A stretch of DNA of 64,000 bases from Sulfurovum sp. Lineage in GTDB: Bacteria > Campylobacterota > Campylobacteria > Campylobacterales > Sulfurovaceae. Numbering within the stretch: the stretch's first letter is position 1; every line of letters starts with the position of its first letter. The position numbers and the translations under genes were made by a program. The notes below the pieces were generated by a model. That model made no database searches. It saw only the letters and a list, made by a program, of their open reading frames with translations, and was not told where the DNA came from. This document shows, piece by piece, positions 24,883 through 33,176 of this stretch. The stretch lies in NCBI GenBank assembly GCA_027068435.1, contig JAMOTA010000013.1:80222-144221 (forward strand), in the 5' to 3' direction.

Positions 24883-26334
24883 ATGAGTAGTACACTTTTT
24901 ATAGCTTTACCTCTACTGTTTGGTTTTGCAACACCTCTACTCTCTCGTTTGGGTAAAAATGCACTCGCTTACACTTCTGTACTCATGCAACTCTCTCTCT
25001 TAGGTTTAGCACTCTCTCTTCTTTTAGCACATAGTAGCACAACTGTAGAACTCATCTCCATCGCTGCACCTTTGGGAATCTCTTTTGTTTTAAGTACGGC
25101 TTCACTTTTGATGGTGTTGCTTTTTACGCTTCTTATGACACTCTTTTCTCTATACTATCTTTTTCAAAGAAGAGCCAATGCCTATGCCAATGAAAGTAAA
25201 TTTTTTACACTCCTCAATATGCTTTTAGCTGCAAGTATCGGCTTGGTGTTGAGTTCAGATATTTTTAACATTTATGTCTTTTTTGAAATAGCAGGCATCT
25301 CTGCATACATACTCTCAGCCTATAGTAAAACAGCGTTAGCACTAGAATCAGGGTTAAAGTACTTACTTACAGGAGCAGTGGCATCTATCTTTTTACTCTT
25401 TGCTATTGTCCTTATCTACTTGCATGTAGGTTCACTAAACTTAGCAGTTATCGCAGAACAGTTTCAACTGCTTCCTTACAATGTAAAACTGCTTATCTCT
25501 TTACTACTACTTATAGGTTTTGGGTTTAAAGTAGAAGTTTTTCCTCTAAACTTTTGGGTAACAGATGTCTACCAAGGCTCGACCTCTTTAGTCAATGCAC
25601 TCTTTAGTGGCATCGTAGTAAAAGCCTACCTATTTGTCTTTTTTCACATACTCTATCTCTTCTTACCTCAAGGAGAATTTACTCTCTTCTTACTCTACTT
25701 AGGAGGGGTGAGCATGTTGGTTGCAGAAGTAGCAGGACTTAGACAAACAAACCTAAAACGCCTTTTTGCTTACTCCTCTTTAGGGCAAGTAGCACTTATC
25801 TTTGTCGCTTTTGCTATGCAGAACATACAAGCTGTTCAAGCAGCATTTTTTATAGTCATCGCTCATTCTCTTGCAAAGTTTATGCTCTTCCTAGCTTTGG
25901 CGTCTTTAGAAAAAACAGAGCAGAACATGCACATAGACAGACTTAAGCAGATAGACTCTCCTTTTCTCATGGTTATGATGTTCCTTGCTATGCTCTCACT
26001 ACTTGGGATTCCTCTTTTTGTAGGTTTTGTAGGTAAATTCTTACTCTTAAAAAGTTTAGCTGTTGAGGGGATGCTTACCCTTTTAGTTATGGTAGTGGTG
26101 GCTTCTTTTATAGAGGCTATCTACTACTTTAAACTGATGGGTTACATGTTACACAAAGGTACGCGTAGTGAAAAAGTAGAAGTAAGCTTAGGAGAGAAAA
26201 TGATTTTTGTATCTTTAGGACTCTCTTTACTTTTACTTGGAGTGTTTCCCATGAGTATCGCGGGGTTCTTGCAAAATGCTGCTGAGGTTTTGTTAGACCA
26301 AACGGCATATATTACACTGTTAGTAGGAGGTTAA
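24883..26334 (+). CDS. mrpD: MrpD/NuoN-type antiporter-like subunit (H position)
   Basis: 483 residues with about fourteen membrane helices and the Proton_antipo_M core. Key residues seen: Glu in YVFFEIAGISAYIL (helix 5), Lys in LKYLLTGAVAS (helix 7), Lys in FGFKVEVFPLNFWVTDVYQG and Lys in TNLKRLFAYSSLGQ. This is one of two ion-pumping antiporter-like subunits of the complex (MbxH position). It follows mrpC by one base. Confidence 0.87.
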   Translation: MSSTLFIALPLLFGFATPLLSRLGKNALAYTSVLMQLSLLGLALSLLLAHSSTTVELISIAAPLGISFVLSTASLLMVLLFTLLMTLFSLYYLFQRRANAYANESKFFTLLNMLLAASIGLVLSSDIFNIYVFFEIAGISAYILSAYSKTALALESGLKYLLTGAVASIFLLFAIVLIYLHVGSLNLAVIAEQFQLLPYNVKLLISLLLLIGFGFKVEVFPLNFWVTDVYQGSTSLVNALFSGIVVKAYLFVFFHILYLFLPQGEFTLFLLYLGGVSMLVAEVAGLRQTNLKRLFAYSSLGQVALIFVAFAMQNIQAVQAAFFIVIAHSLAKFMLFLALASLEKTEQNMHIDRLKQIDSPFLMVMMFLAMLSLLGIPLFVGFVGKFLLLKSLAVEGMLTLLVMVVVASFIEAIYYFKLMGYMLHKGTRSEKVEVSLGEKMIFVSLGLSLLLLGVFPMSIAGFLQNAAEVLLDQTAYITLLVGG

Positions 26335-26335
26335 G

Positions 26336-27982
26336 ATGGAGTTTTCTCTGTATGGTTTGAGTGATATTGTACTCTCTTTAAAAGTTACAGCTCTAGCAAA
26401 CTTTTTTGCACTTCTTATTGTACTATCCACGTTGACGGTACTTTTTATAGCACCAAACTATAGGTTAAAGAGATCTTTTTATCTGCTTTTTACTCTATTA
26501 GTGGCTTCACTTTTTCTTATCGTCTATGCCCATGACTACTTGCTTTTCTTCATAGGCTGGGAGGTAATGAGCATAAGTACCTACTTCTTACTCTCCTTTA
26601 CCCTTAGCAAAGAGGCATTACATAAGTATATTCTTTTTGCTATGGCATCGGCGTTGAGTCTCTTTGTGGCTATTCTCCTTCTTTACTCTACACAGCACTC
26701 TTTTCTTTACGAAGATGCAAAGCAGAGTTACCTAGCCATGAGTGATGGGGTGCAACAGCTATTTACACTCTTTATGCTTATCGCTATTTTTATAAAACTT
26801 GGAACTATAGGTTTTCACTACTGGTTAGTCGATGCGTATGAAGAGTCACATAACCTTTTTACCCCTTTTCTCTCTGCGATGCTCTCTAAGATGGGTCTTT
26901 ATGCACTCATACTTTTTGTAGCAAATATTACACAAGCAACATACGTATTAGCGGTGATGGGCTTACTTACTACCATCATAGCAACCTTTAAAGCCATAGA
27001 ACAAGAGAGTATCAAACGACTCTTAGCCTACTCTTCCATTGCTCAGCTTGGGTACATCGTTACAGTGTTAAGTGTAGCAGATGGCATGGGTGGTGCGTTA
27101 TACCATGCACTTATTCATACTTTAGTAAAACTGTTACTTTTTATTAACATCGCAGGAGTCATCTATGTGACACAAAAAGAGAAACTTAGTGACTTAGGAG
27201 GGTTGATTTATAAACTTCCGCAGTCATTTGTTTTTTTACTCATAGGGATTATTGTACTTGCAGGTATGCCCCCTTTAGGTGGCTTTGCTTCTAAATTTAT
27301 GATTTACACAGCTTTGCTAGATGCGAAGTATTTACTACTTTTAGCAGGGGTGATGTTCTCTAGTGCTAGTGCGTTTATTTATGTTTATAAACTTATCTAT
27401 GGTATCTATCTTGGACATCCAACACATAAAAACTTAGAAGAGGTAAAAGAGGTGCCATGGACATTTCTAGCACCTCAATACCTTCTTGCTTCACTGCTTG
27501 TTATTATAGGAACTTTCCCTGGATTAGTCATCCCCTACATTAACCGTATCTTAGGAGAGCTAAACCTTACGCTTCTCTCTTTTGAGACAATCCAAACACT
27601 CATTACCTCTTATGCTCAGTACAATGGTTTTGTGGTCATGGGTGCATTTGGTGGTATTTTTGTTTTAGTACTTATGATGTTTATGTTACTGCGTTCAAAA
27701 GCCAAAAAGCCTAAGAACCGTTTTGACATTGCCTACTGTGCAGAAGAACCCAATGAAGCGACACATCTACACTATGGGTACAGTATGGGGCAAGAGTTAA
27801 AAAGAGTAGGACTTATTCATCTTATAGCTAAAAATTCAAGTAAATACTTTTATGACTTTTTAGCCAAGCAGATGCAGTACTTCTCTGAAGTGGTGAGAAA
27901 AATCTATTCTGGAAACCTCTTGCTTAACTTTAACATCGCAGTGCTTTTTCTTATTATTCTTTTGTTATGGAGCCTAAAATGA
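26336..27982 (+). CDS. Second antiporter-like subunit (H' position), NuoL/HyfB-like
   Basis: 548 residues, about fifteen membrane segments. The Proton_antipo_M core shows FFIGWEVMSISTYFLLS (Glu), LGTIGFHYWLVDAYEESH, and ESIKRLLAYSSIAQLGYIV (Lys). The C-terminus carries an amphipathic and last-helix extension after KKPKNRFDIAYCAEEPNE like the H' subunit of Mbx and the connecting subunit of group-4 hydrogenases, which joins the antiporter arm to the NuoH-like subunit. Having both H and H' is a mark of Mbx/Mbs rather than of simple Mbh. Ends with ATGA overlap. Confidence 0.85.
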   Translation: MEFSLYGLSDIVLSLKVTALANFFALLIVLSTLTVLFIAPNYRLKRSFYLLFTLLVASLFLIVYAHDYLLFFIGWEVMSISTYFLLSFTLSKEALHKYILFAMASALSLFVAILLLYSTQHSFLYEDAKQSYLAMSDGVQQLFTLFMLIAIFIKLGTIGFHYWLVDAYEESHNLFTPFLSAMLSKMGLYALILFVANITQATYVLAVMGLLTTIIATFKAIEQESIKRLLAYSSIAQLGYIVTVLSVADGMGGALYHALIHTLVKLLLFINIAGVIYVTQKEKLSDLGGLIYKLPQSFVFLLIGIIVLAGMPPLGGFASKFMIYTALLDAKYLLLLAGVMFSSASAFIYVYKLIYGIYLGHPTHKNLEEVKEVPWTFLAPQYLLASLLVIIGTFPGLVIPYINRILGELNLTLLSFETIQTLITSYAQYNGFVVMGAFGGIFVLVLMMFMLLRSKAKKPKNRFDIAYCAEEPNEATHLHYGYSMGQELKRVGLIHLIAKNSSKYFYDFLAKQMQYFSEVVRKIYSGNLLLNFNIAVLFLIILLLWSLK

Positions 27983-28866
27983 TACTCTTTGATTTACTTT
28001 TTATGTTACTTGTAGCATATATAACAGGCTTTTTGTATTATGGACTCTACCGTAACATAACAGCACGTTTTCAACGCCGTTTAGGACCTCCTGTATGGCA
28101 ATCTTTTTTAGATTCTATTAAATTCTTCTCAAAAGAGGAGAGTATCTCACACGGATGGATGTTCTATCTAGGACCTGTTATCATGATGAGTGGTGCTATC
28201 ATGACACTTTTTTTTATCCCTCTGTTTCACACGGGGGAGAGTTTTAAGGGGTTAAGCTCTTATGGAAACCTCTTTTTAGTTCTCTACCTTTTAGTTTTAG
28301 GAGCTTTAGGAAATGCTTTAGCTGTAGGAGCTTCGGGTAACCCTTTTGGGGTGATGGGAGTCACTCGTGGGCTTAGCCGTCTCTTTGCGTTGGAGTTACC
28401 TTTTTATATCTCAGTGATTGCACTTATTAGTGTAAGTGGTAGTGCTGACATCGTCTGTATTGCGGCAAGTCAAACAGAGTGGAATGCATTTGCTTACCCT
28501 CTGCTTTTCATAGCAGCACTCTTCTCTTTTGTAGGCATGATGGGACAAGCACCCTTTGACGTAGTGGGTGCTCCAGTAGAAGTCTATTCAGGACCAGCCT
28601 CTGAGTTCTCTGGAAAGTTTTTGGCACTACTCATGAGTCAAAGTGCCATCTTTACCTTTGCAAAACTGGTTCTGATGGTACATCTCTTTTTAGGTGGTGC
28701 AAGTGGATTTGTAGAACTTCTTGCAAAGAGTTTTGGGTTATTTCTGTTTGTCATCGCCTTTGGTGCAATGTACGGAAGATTTAAAACCCCACAAAGTATA
28801 GATTTTTTACTAAAAGTACCTACAAGCATCGCCATTGTAGGGTTAATTTTGGCAACGTGGAGCTAA
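27979..28866 (+). CDS. NuoH-like (MbxM-type) membrane anchor subunit
   Basis: 295 residues from the ATG at 27979, preferred over 27967 because GGAG lies 6 bases upstream and it gives the ATGA overlap with the preceding stop. Eight membrane helices; the loops carry the NuoH/EchB signature: RRLGPPVWQSFLDSIKFFSKEE (quoted in part: RLGPPVWQSFLD) and APFDVVGAPVEVYSGPASEF, where the acidic funnel to the peripheral arm is formed. This subunit transmits redox energy to ion movement. Confidence 0.87.
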   Translation: MILFDLLFMLLVAYITGFLYYGLYRNITARFQRRLGPPVWQSFLDSIKFFSKEESISHGWMFYLGPVIMMSGAIMTLFFIPLFHTGESFKGLSSYGNLFLVLYLLVLGALGNALAVGASGNPFGVMGVTRGLSRLFALELPFYISVIALISVSGSADIVCIAASQTEWNAFAYPLLFIAALFSFVGMMGQAPFDVVGAPVEVYSGPASEFSGKFLALLMSQSAIFTFAKLVLMVHLFLGGASGFVELLAKSFGLFLFVIAFGAMYGRFKTPQSIDFLLKVPTSIAIVGLILATWS

Positions 28867-28868
28867 AG

Positions 28869-29486
28869 ATGGAAACAGGATTTTTACAAGAACAAAAGGT
28901 GTTAGAGGGTGACTTGAATTCAGAAAATTCACATCAAAATAGTGTAGATTTTTTGATGAATTGGTTTCGTAAACAGAGTATTTTTGTTTTAGCCTATGGG
29001 ACAGGGTGTGGGGCTATAGAGATGCCACCTACTTTTACGAGTCGTTATGATGCAGAGAGATTAGGCATACGAGGTGCAGCGACTCCTAGACAAGCAGATG
29101 TTATCATAGTATCTGGTTACTGCTCGTACAAAACACTTAGAAGAATTATACGAACCTATGAGCAGATGAGTAACCCCAAATACCTTTTAGCTCTTGGCTC
29201 ATGTACGGTTAATGGGGGGATGTATTGGGACTCTTACAATACGATTAAGAAACTAGAAGATTATCTGCCTGTTGATATGTATGTTAATGGTTGTATGCCT
29301 AGACCTGAAAGTATCTTAGAGGGGTTCATAGCACTTCAAAAAGAGATAGGAGAGGGTAAAGCCTCTTCTTGGCAGAAGTATGAAGAGAATTATGAGTTTT
29401 ACAGAAAGAACCAAGAGGCTGTTTTAGGTAAAAAAGTAGAACCCTCTTATGAGGCAGATTGGTATTTGTATGAGGGAGGGCTATAA
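28869..29486 (+). CDS. NuoB-like small subunit (MbxJ-type)
   Basis: 205 residues from the ATG at 28869 (GGAG 6 bases upstream; GTG at 28857 lacks a site). It carries the proximal iron-sulfur site: YGTGCGAIEM (Cys47), ALGSCTVNGG (Cys112) and VNGCMPRPE (Cys142). The second Cys of the usual adjacent pair (GxCCAIEM in NuoB) is Gly48; an extra Cys85 occurs in VSGYCSYKT, where relatives have GTLT or GPVT. So a [4Fe-4S] cluster with an altered ligand is expected. It would pass electrons to or from a substrate at the J/L interface. Confidence 0.85.
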   Translation: METGFLQEQKVLEGDLNSENSHQNSVDFLMNWFRKQSIFVLAYGTGCGAIEMPPTFTSRYDAERLGIRGAATPRQADVIIVSGYCSYKTLRRIIRTYEQMSNPKYLLALGSCTVNGGMYWDSYNTIKKLEDYLPVDMYVNGCMPRPESILEGFIALQKEIGEGKASSWQKYEENYEFYRKNQEAVLGKKVEPSYEADWYLYEGGL

Positions 29487-30061
29487 TGTTTAGTGAAATA
29501 AAAAATCGTTTTGCAACAGATGATGTTGAGGTTAAACGTAAAGGGCTTTACAAAGTAGTAGTAAAGCATGAGAGACTTTTTGCACTGATTGTTATGCTTA
29601 AAGAGATGTATGATTATAAAACACTTAACACCATTACTTGTACAGACTGGATAGAAGAGGGGCATTTTGCATTGACGTATATAATGACTACGCTAAAGCG
29701 AAATGAGACTTTTATGCTACAGACGATGATACTCAGAGAAGAAGCACATACGAAGAGTTTAAGCTATCTGTTTAAACAAGCACAAATCATGGAGAGAGAT
29801 CTACATGAAATGTATGGTATCAAGTTTGAAGGCAATGAAAACCTTAAAGAGTTAAGCTTAGAAAACTGGGTACATACGCCACCTCTACGAAGAGAGTTTG
29901 ATACCTTAGAGTTTGTAAATAATCACTTAACTTTTCGTGATGGACGCGATGACAACATAGATACAAAAGCAGAGAGTAAACGACTTAGAGCCATTAAAAA
30001 AGCTGAAAAAGAAGCAGCCAAAAAGGCAAAAGAGTCAAAAAAGGCTGAAGATGTCCAATAA
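29486..30061 (+). CDS. NuoC-like subunit (MbxK-type)
   Basis: 191 residues. LKEMYDYKTLNTITCTDWIEEG and QAQIMERDLHEMYGIKFEGNE are the NuoC/30-kDa core (ERDLxDMxGIxFxGH in relatives). A Lys/Ala-rich C-terminal tail (about 165-191) forms a charged helix. NuoC-like subunits stabilise the NuoD-like subunit; they carry no cofactor. Starts on the stop of the preceding gene (TAATG). Confidence 0.85.
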   Translation: MFSEIKNRFATDDVEVKRKGLYKVVVKHERLFALIVMLKEMYDYKTLNTITCTDWIEEGHFALTYIMTTLKRNETFMLQTMILREEAHTKSLSYLFKQAQIMERDLHEMYGIKFEGNENLKELSLENWVHTPPLRREFDTLEFVNNHLTFRDGRDDNIDTKAESKRLRAIKKAEKEAAKKAKESKKAEDVQ

Positions 30062-31154
30062 ACATATCACTATCTTTCACGGTCCTCAACATCCAGGGAT
30101 TACAGGTAACATGTCTGTAGAGCTTGACCTTATAGGCGAAACGATACAAAAAGCTACTACTCATGTAGGCTACTTGCATAGAGGTTTTGAGAAGCTTGTA
30201 GAGAGACGAACTGTTATACAAGCATTTACGATAGTTTGCCGTATCTGTGTTCCAGAACCTGACCCAAATGAAGCCAACTTTGCTATGGCAGTAGAGGAGT
30301 TAGCAGGGTTAGAGGTGACACCTAGAGCGGAGTACATTAGAGTCATGGTACTAGAGCTTTCACGTTTAGCTGCACAGTTTTTATGGATGGCAGGGCAGAG
30401 TGGTTCTATTGGTCTTTATGCAGTAGGGCAGTGGGCTATAGCAGACCGTGACCTTATTTTAGATCTGTTTGAAGAGCTTACAGGTGCAAGAGTTTACCAT
30501 ATGTACATCTACCCTGGAGGTGTAAGACGTGACTTACCTGAAGGTTTCTTAGGAAGAGTCTCTACTCTACTAAACTACATGAAAAAACGCTTAAAAGAGT
30601 ATGATGATGTGTTTATTAACAATGCTAGTTTTAAAAACAGAGCCATAGGCGTAGGTGTCATTAGCCAAGAAGAAGCTATAGCAAACGGCTATGTAGGGCA
30701 AGTACTTCGTGCATGTGGTGTAGAAGCAGATGTTCGTAAAGATGCACCTTATTTGGTCTATGAGTCATTGGATTTTAAAGTGCCTACTCAAACAGCTGGA
30801 GATGTCTATGCAAGAGCATTGGTACGTCGAGCAGAGATGGATCAAAGTGTGCATATTTTAGAGCAAGTTGTAAAGATGATGCCAGAGGGTGAAGTGATGA
30901 TAAAAATGCCAACACACCGTAAGTTTAAACTACCAAAAGATGATACATGGGTAAAAGTAGAGAGTGCTAGAGGTGAGTTTGCTTACTACATGGCAGGAGA
31001 TGGTAGTGAGAAGATACGCCGTATGCAAGTAAGAGGTCCTTCACTCGTACACGCCTATACACTTTTAGAATCACTTTTAGTAGGTGCAGAGCTAAGTGAT
31101 GTGGCACTTATTATGAACTCTTTGGGTATCTGCCCTCCTGAGATAGAGAGATAG
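30051..31154 (+). CDS. NuoD/NiFe-hydrogenase-large-subunit-like protein (MbxL-type) without NiFe site
   Basis: 367 residues. HGPQHPG and TTHVGYLHRGFEKLVE are the NuoD/large-subunit N-terminal blocks. The first nickel motif RICGxC of hydrogenases reads R64-I-C66-V-P-E69, and the last motif DPCxxC reads C361-P-P-E364 followed by IER at the very C-terminus. Thus one Cys of each pair is replaced by Glu. Without four Cys a NiFe centre is not expected and no C-terminal maturation peptide is present. Like the archaeal Mbx/Mbs L subunit it has lost hydrogenase ligands but, unlike NuoD, keeps one Cys of each. The substrate is probably not H+/H2; sulfur/polysulfide or a quinone are options. Confidence 0.87.
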   Translation: MSNKHITIFHGPQHPGITGNMSVELDLIGETIQKATTHVGYLHRGFEKLVERRTVIQAFTIVCRICVPEPDPNEANFAMAVEELAGLEVTPRAEYIRVMVLELSRLAAQFLWMAGQSGSIGLYAVGQWAIADRDLILDLFEELTGARVYHMYIYPGGVRRDLPEGFLGRVSTLLNYMKKRLKEYDDVFINNASFKNRAIGVGVISQEEAIANGYVGQVLRACGVEADVRKDAPYLVYESLDFKVPTQTAGDVYARALVRRAEMDQSVHILEQVVKMMPEGEVMIKMPTHRKFKLPKDDTWVKVESARGEFAYYMAGDGSEKIRRMQVRGPSLVHAYTLLESLLVGAELSDVALIMNSLGICPPEIER

Positions 31155-31162
31155 GAGTTAAG

Positions 31163-31558
31163 ATGAAATGGTCAGTTGATATACAAGGGACACTAAGTCC
31201 CCTTAAAATACTAGGTGCTTTCTTTCAAAAGCCAAATACTATCGCTTATCCGACAGTTAAAAAAGCGACTGCAACGGGCTATCGTGGTTTTCATACCAAT
31301 CTTTTAACAGACTGTATCGGTTGTGCTAACTGTCAAGATGTATGTATGAATAATGCGATAGATATGGTCAAGACAGACCAAGAGTACAATGCTAAGAATG
31401 CTTCACAGTGTATTCCTCGTATAGATTATGGGAGATGTTGTTGGTGTTCTCTCTGTACAGATGTATGCCCGCCAGATAGCCTTAAGCTAGAAGATGATTA
31501 TATAAATGTAACTAAATATGCTAGTGACTTTTTATATATGCCAAAGAATAAGGAGTAA
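31163..31558 (+). CDS. NuoI-like two-cluster ferredoxin subunit (MbxN-type)
   Basis: 131 residues. Two [4Fe-4S] motifs: CIGCANCQDVC (about residues 51-61) and CCWCSLCTDVCP (about 92-103, with one additional adjacent Cys). It relays electrons between external ferredoxin and the proximal cluster. The second motif has Cys-Cys at its start, so the first ligand could be either. It follows the large subunit by 8 bp and precedes the MrpE-like gene. Confidence 0.87.
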   Translation: MKWSVDIQGTLSPLKILGAFFQKPNTIAYPTVKKATATGYRGFHTNLLTDCIGCANCQDVCMNNAIDMVKTDQEYNAKNASQCIPRIDYGRCCWCSLCTDVCPPDSLKLEDDYINVTKYASDFLYMPKNKE

Positions 31559-31560
31559 AG

Positions 31561-32022
31561 ATGAGGTTACTGTTTTGGACACTGTTGCTTTTTATAATGT
31601 GGATGGTACTAAGTGGGAATATACAACTATCTAACGTACTAGTAGGTGGAGGGGTTAGTTTTTCTGTGGCACTACTCTACACTAAACTTTTTATACATAA
31701 AGCATTTGAACCCATAAACCCTATATGGTTTGCTGTGTATATATGGGTTTTACTTAAAAATCTCATACTCTCAAACTTTTATATTAGCAGAAGGGTATTA
31801 CGAAAAGATATGAAACTCTCTCCTGCTATAGTAGCTGTAAAGACCACACTCAAAAGTGACTGGAAAAAACTTCTTTTAGCCAACTCCATTACCCTTACTC
31901 CAGGGACACTTACATTAGATGTAGAAGATGACACTCTTTATATTCATATTATTGAGTACTATGAGGGGTCAGATAAAGCATTTATTATTAAAGAATTTGA
32001 AGAGGTTATAGCTAAAATGTAG
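31561..32022 (+). CDS. mrpE: MrpE-like subunit (MbxA-type)
   Basis: 153 residues with two N-terminal membrane helices and a soluble C-terminal domain. The segments LLKNLILSNFYISRRVL and LANSITLTPGTLTLDVEDDTLYIH match MrpE/MnhE. It belongs to the Na+/H+ module. In the archaeal Mbx operon the equivalent is the first gene; here it is the last, which suggests a local rearrangement of an otherwise conserved order. The gene ends the operon. Confidence 0.85.
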   Translation: MRLLFWTLLLFIMWMVLSGNIQLSNVLVGGGVSFSVALLYTKLFIHKAFEPINPIWFAVYIWVLLKNLILSNFYISRRVLRKDMKLSPAIVAVKTTLKSDWKKLLLANSITLTPGTLTLDVEDDTLYIHIIEYYEGSDKAFIIKEFEEVIAKM

Positions 32023-32054
32023 TGAGTTTTTGGGTAAAGTAAGTAGTTTGGGTT

Positions 32055-32072
32055 GTAGGGCAGAAGCCCTAC
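32055..32072. terminator. Hairpin between mrpE and rpsU
   Basis: GTAGGGC, loop AGAA, GCCCTAC: perfect 7-bp GC-rich stem between convergent genes, with no T-run on either side. It may still stop transcription or protect 3' ends. An adjacent weaker dyad AGACT...AGTCT spans 32076-32092. Confidence 0.45.
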
Positions 32073-32083
32073 TAGAGACTGGA

Positions 32084-32296
32084 TTAGAGTCTAGACTCGT
32101 ATCTTCTAAGCATGAAGAGTTTTTTAAGAATTTTCTTGCGAGTTGCAATCTTTTCTTTTTTGTTCTTTTCAGTTTGAGTTTCAAAGTTCTGTCTAGCTCT
32201 TGCTTCAGTTACAATAAGGTTTCTGTCACATTGTCTCTTGAATTTTCTATAAGCGTCATCAAATGAGTCACGTGAAGTTAATTTAATTCCTGGCAT
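32084..32296 (-). CDS. rpsU: 30S ribosomal protein S21
   Basis: 70 residues, family length; [20 protein letters not shown] followed by a very basic helical region and [18 protein letters not shown] is S21. It helps 30S initiation and mRNA binding. GGGGGTG precedes the ATG by 8 bases on the minus strand. It stands alone, convergent with the Mbx-like operon. Confidence 0.93.
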   Translation of the reverse strand: MPGIKLTSRDSFDDAYRKFKRQCDRNLIVTEARARQNFETQTEKNKKEKIATRKKILKKLFMLRRYESRL

Positions 32297-32453
32297 CGAA
32301 AAGCACCCCCTTCCTTATCAAAATTTCTTACCGATTAGAGTAAGAGAGATAAATATGAGGGGGATTATATCGAAAATTTATAATAAAGAGATGAATAAAA
32401 GCCTATAAAGTTATAAACTATGACGATATAATGTTAAAAAAGAAAGAAGAGAA

Positions 32454-33086
32454 ATGATAATACTATTTGATTTAGATGGAACACTAATAGACTCAACAGA
32501 GGCGATACTTGAGAGCTTTGCTGTTGCATTTGAGAGTTTTGGTGTAGCAGTACCTAAAGATGCACTTATAGAAGCAGAGATAGGACACCCTTTAGATGTG
32601 ATGTTTATGACTTTAGGGGTAGCAGAGGAGAAGGTTTGGGACTATGTTCATGCGTATAAAATGCACTACAGAAAAATCAGCTGTGAAAAAACCATACTTT
32701 TGCTAGAAGCTAGAGAAGCTGTTGAACTTGCTAGTAAACATGCAACCTTAGGTGTGGTCACTACAAAAACAGCAAAATACTCCATAGAACTCTTAGAACA
32801 TATGGGGCTAATGCACTATTTTGAGGTACTTATAGGTCGAGAAGATGTGAAAAATCCTAAGCCAGACCCAGAACCTATTTACAAAGCTTTATCTGCGTTA
32901 CCAAGTGACACATCTAAATGTTGGATGATAGGTGATACTTGTATGGATATGAATGCTGCAAAGGCAGCTGGTGTGGAGAGTGTGGCGGTTACATGTGGAT
33001 ATGGAACAGAAGAAATTTTACAAAAATGTACAACAAATATACACAAAAATGCACTAGAAGCTGTACGATATATCACAATAATATAG
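32454..33086 (+). CDS. HAD-family phosphatase (Gph-like)
   Basis: 210 residues. HAD motifs: FDLDGTLIDST (nucleophile Asp6-Asp8), VVTTKTAKYS (motif II Thr), KPDPEPIY (motif III Lys) and MIGDTCMDMNAAKAAG (motif IV). The cap between 15 and 80 is a four-helix C1 cap as in phosphoglycolate phosphatase and PpaX. Possible substrates are phosphoglycolate, pyrophosphate or a nucleotide. TATAAT at about 32429 and AGAAGAG before the ATG support the start. Separate transcript from por. Confidence 0.85.
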   Translation: MIILFDLDGTLIDSTEAILESFAVAFESFGVAVPKDALIEAEIGHPLDVMFMTLGVAEEKVWDYVHAYKMHYRKISCEKTILLLEAREAVELASKHATLGVVTTKTAKYSIELLEHMGLMHYFEVLIGREDVKNPKPDPEPIYKALSALPSDTSKCWMIGDTCMDMNAAKAAGVESVAVTCGYGTEEILQKCTTNIHKNALEAVRYITII

Positions 33087-33114
33087 TTCAAAGTTAAAAA
33101 AATCATAAATTCAA

Positions 33115-33131
33115 CACCCTTTAAGAGGGTG
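33115..33131 (+). terminator. Hairpin in the leader upstream of porG
   Basis: CACCCT and AGGGTG pair around a TTAAG loop, 46 bp before porG and 29 bp after the phosphatase stop. It may end the upstream transcript or structure the por leader; there is no T-run. Confidence 0.4.
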
Positions 33132-33176
33132 GAGATTACAATACTTCATGATTGATAATACTATCGAGGAGAAAAT

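Noticed and set aside
30051..31154. Group-4 NiFe hydrogenase large subunit
   Set aside because: Two of the four nickel-binding cysteines are Glu and there is no C-terminal maturation peptide, so hydrogenase activity is not supported despite the family similarity.
23030..32022. Complex I (nuo) operon
   Set aside because: There are no NuoE, F or G genes, the Mrp-type subunits and MrpE/F/G are included, and the order differs from nuoA-N.
32023..32083. tRNA or other RNA gene between mrpE and rpsU
   Set aside because: Only short hairpins are present; no cloverleaf or conserved RNA sequence could be drawn.
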